Source of the DNA: a bacterium
Lineage (GTDB): Bacteria > Myxococcota_A > UBA9160 > UBA4427
Length of the DNA: 64,000 nucleotides
Reading direction: 5' to 3'
Assembly (NCBI GenBank): GCA_024742285.1
Contig: JANSYR010000012.1
Location: 162,260 to 226,259, forward strand
Below the pieces are notes generated by a model. The model was not told where the DNA came from, searched no databases, and saw nothing but the letters and a program-made list of their open reading frames with translations. This document shows positions 62,152-64,000 of the stretch, piece by piece (the first letter of the stretch is position 1; each line of letters begins with the position of its first letter). Made by a program: the position numbers and the translations under genes.

Positions 62152-62326
62152 CGACTGCCCCAGTTGATAGGGGCACGTCAGAACGAGCACGCGATTGGGC
62201 ACGAAGTCAGAGCGGACCGCCTCAGCCAGCACCGCGAGCATGTAGACTGTCGAGCGCAAGCGGGCCCAGATGTCCTCTCAAACTCCGCGGGGGGCGTCTC
62301 GAGTCAACCCGTCGACGAGTGAACGC

Positions 62327-64000
62327 ATGGCGATTCGCAGGATCTTCCTCTCATACTCACGCGACGATGACGAACCATTCGTTCGGCGACTATTCGACGA
62401 TCTCACTGATGCAGGATTCGACGTCTGGTTCGACCGCGAGTCCATCGAATCGCGAGCGCTGAGCTTCTACCAGGAAATCCAGGACGCGATCTCGCGATGT
62501 GACCGTCTGCTCCTGGTGCTCGGTCCGAACGCCGTGAAATCGGACTACGTCAACCAGGAGTGGCGATTCGCACTCGAGACCGGCACATGCGTGAACCCGA
62601 TCCTGCGCGCCGGTCGACCCGACAGCAACGACGACGCCTACGTTCTCGTCCCTGAAGAACTCTTTTTTCTCCACGTGGAAGACTTTCGAAGCGACGCCGA
62701 CTACGCAGTCGCGCTGCGTAGTCTGACTCGGCAGCTGTCGGAGCCGTTGCCAGACATCGGAAAGCTGGTCGCCGTTCCGACACTGCCCGGCACGGTCGTC
62801 CGCAATCGCGAGCGTTTGACGGAACTTCGCGATCACCTCCTCCTTGCAGTCAGAACGCCGACGGTCGAAAGCGGAGAAGAGATGCGCATCAGCATCCACG
62901 GGATGGGTGGTATCGGGAAGAGTGTGCTGGCAAACTCTCTTGCGAGAGACCACGAGGTCAGACTTGCTTTCCCCGACGGAGTGTATTGGATTCCGGTTGG
63001 CCGGAGCCCGAGACTCCTTGACCTCCAGCGCCAGCTGATCGTCGCGCTGGGAGACGACACCGCCGTCGACGACATTCCCTCCGCGCTCCAGCGGCTCCGC
63101 GAACTCATCTCGGATCGGAGACTGCTCTTGATCCTGGACGACGTCTGGGAGCGTGCGCACGCAGAGGCATTCGACATCGTCGCTCCGCGCTCCAGGCTTC
63201 TGCTGACGACGCGGGATGCAGGTTTTTCCGCCGCATTCGCGGGGAAGTCGTACGCCGTTCAGTCCCCCAGCCAGGAGGAAGCGGTCTCGATTCTTGCGAG
63301 ATCGTCCGAACAGTCTGCCGGGCAACTGCCCGAGGCGGCGCGCGACGTCGCGGAGGCCTGCGGAAGGTTGCCTCTCGCTTTGTCTCTCTGTGGCGGCATG
63401 GCGAGAAAGGGCGCGCCGTGGGATCGGATCCTTCGACTCCTGAGAGATGCGCGCCTCGAGCTCGTCAGGGACCGGCATCGAGTTCAGGCGTCGCATCAGA
63501 ATCTCTGGAATGTGATCGAAGTCAGTGTCCGTGAGCTCGAGGCCGATGAACAGGACCGCCTCGCCGAACTCGCCACTTTTCTTGGTAACCAAGGGACGCC
63601 CGAGGCGGCCGTCGCAACCTTGTGGTCCCACAGCGGCGAGCTCGACGAACTCTCGACCGGGGACCTGCTGGACGAACTGCGGGACCGCTCTCTCGTGCGG
63701 CTCGACCTTCCGGTGTCGGTCGAGGATGAACGACTCGGCCGAGTGGTGTTCGTCCACGATCTCGTCTTTAATTTCTCGAGCCGGAAACTCACGGATAGAC
63801 TCGGCGAGCATCGTTCTCCGGATGATTCGCTGCTCGAAGCGTATCGATCGAACTGCCCGAACGGTTGGAGCTCGGGCCCGAACGATGGCTACTACTTCGA
63901 GAATCTTCCGCGCCATCTTCATCTGTCGGGTCGGGGCGAGGAACTGGGCGACGTCCTGCTCGACATGGACTTCGTGGAGGCCAAGCTCTCCGCAACGGGC
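62327..64000 (+). CDS. TIR-NB-ARC protein, plant-R-protein-like (partial, runs off the window)
   Basis: 558 codons are visible and the frame is open to the last base. Residues 4-140 are a TIR domain: RIFLSYSRDDDEPFVRRL, FDVWFDRESIES, LVLGPNAVKSDYVNQEW. The NB-ARC NTPase has P-loop HGMGGIGKSVLA (191-202), kinase-2 RRLLLILDDVWE, RSRLLLTTRD, CGRLPLALSLCGG (GLPL) and VFVHDLVFNF (MHD-like). The order TIR then NB-ARC is that of plant TNL resistance proteins and bacterial antiphage STAND proteins. A C-terminal sensor (WD40, TPR or LRR) presumably lies right of the window. Confidence 0.87.
   Translation, partial: MAIRRIFLSYSRDDDEPFVRRLFDDLTDAGFDVWFDRESIESRALSFYQEIQDAISRCDRLLLVLGPNAVKSDYVNQEWRFALETGTCVNPILRAGRPDSNDDAYVLVPEELFFLHVEDFRSDADYAVALRSLTRQLSEPLPDIGKLVAVPTLPGTVVRNRERLTELRDHLLLAVRTPTVESGEEMRISIHGMGGIGKSVLANSLARDHEVRLAFPDGVYWIPVGRSPRLLDLQRQLIVALGDDTAVDDIPSALQRLRELISDRRLLLILDDVWERAHAEAFDIVAPRSRLLLTTRDAGFSAAFAGKSYAVQSPSQEEAVSILARSSEQSAGQLPEAARDVAEACGRLPLALSLCGGMARKGAPWDRILRLLRDARLELVRDRHRVQASHQNLWNVIEVSVRELEADEQDRLAELATFLGNQGTPEAAVATLWSHSGELDELSTGDLLDELRDRSLVRLDLPVSVEDERLGRVVFVHDLVFNFSSRKLTDRLGEHRSPDDSLLEAYRSNCPNGWSSGPNDGYYFENLPRHLHLSGRGEELGDVLLDMDFVEAKLSATG

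Larger units (their letters stand above)
61002..62180 (+). mobile_element. IS3-family insertion sequence (decayed)
   Basis: An element of about 1.18 kb bounded by imperfect terminal repeats: TGACATGCCCCCGGAGAACT at the left and TGACGTGCCCCTATCAACTG as the reverse complement of the right end, 10 of the first 11 bases matching. It carries orfA and an orfB with two stop codons. No target duplication could be seen beside the ends, so later changes or deletion at one side are likely. Confidence 0.75.

Overview
The window is high-GC DNA from a Gram-negative bacterium. Evidence for the Gram-negative call is several lipoprotein signal peptides, an OmpA-type peptidoglycan-binding lipoprotein, PEP-CTERM proteins and a surface-sugar cluster. 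PEP-CTERM proteins, sulfatases, sulfotransferases, Pup genes and many STAND NTPases together suggest an uncultured deltaproteobacterial-grade lineage (Myxococcota, Binatota or similar). That placement is an inference with low certainty. No rRNA, tRNA or CRISPR array was seen.

Left part (1 to about 31.4 kb) is chromosomal envelope and secretion content. It holds an acyltransferase tail, PEP-CTERM proteins, a divergent gamma-glutamyltransferase homologue, lipoproteins, a methyltransferase, and a minus-strand cluster of two sulfotransferases, an ELM1-family protein and a GT8-like glycosyltransferase. A 2OG oxygenase, an OmpA-family lipoprotein, an arylsulfatase and a three-gene operon ending in a trypsin-like protease follow. 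A large protein at 22460-25546 looks like a PEP-CTERM protein fused to a dockerin/caspase-like protein. Gene remnants are scattered here: cytochrome P450, amidase, DUF3014 and two frameshifted small genes. Two copies of a diverged dispersed repeat (about 26.8 and 29.8 kb) bracket an alpha/beta hydrolase and an SDR gene.

Right part (31.7 kb to the end) is a dense conflict/defence-type island. Its core, 36353-46860, is a tightly packed ten-gene plus-strand operon that combines two protein-tagging systems. The first is a ubiquitin-like set: RING-like protein, E1, E2, Ubl and JAMM peptidase. The second is a pupylation set: ARC/Mpa-like AAA+ ATPase, Dop-like enzyme, Pup ending in GGQ, and PafA fused to a TPR-like tail. 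A YbjN/CesT-like protein of unknown role sits between E2 and Ubl. The E1 appears circularly permuted. A good sigma-54 promoter match lies upstream. Divergently transcribed from it is an NtrC-type AAA+ protein fused to a RelA/SpoT-like nucleotidyltransferase domain and TPRs, which could be its regulator or a linked alarmone effector.

Around this core are a deoxyribosyltransferase-like/TRAFs-binding protein, an AAA+-RyR protein, a SLOG-SLATT membrane protein, a TIR-NTPase-WD40 protein, two FtsA homologues (one fused to deoxyribosyltransferase/TIR-like domains), a decayed IS3 element inserted in an older transposase remnant, and a plant-R-protein-like TIR-NB-ARC protein that runs off the window. 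The Ub/Pup hybrid operon and the FtsA fusion are the best candidates for undescribed systems.
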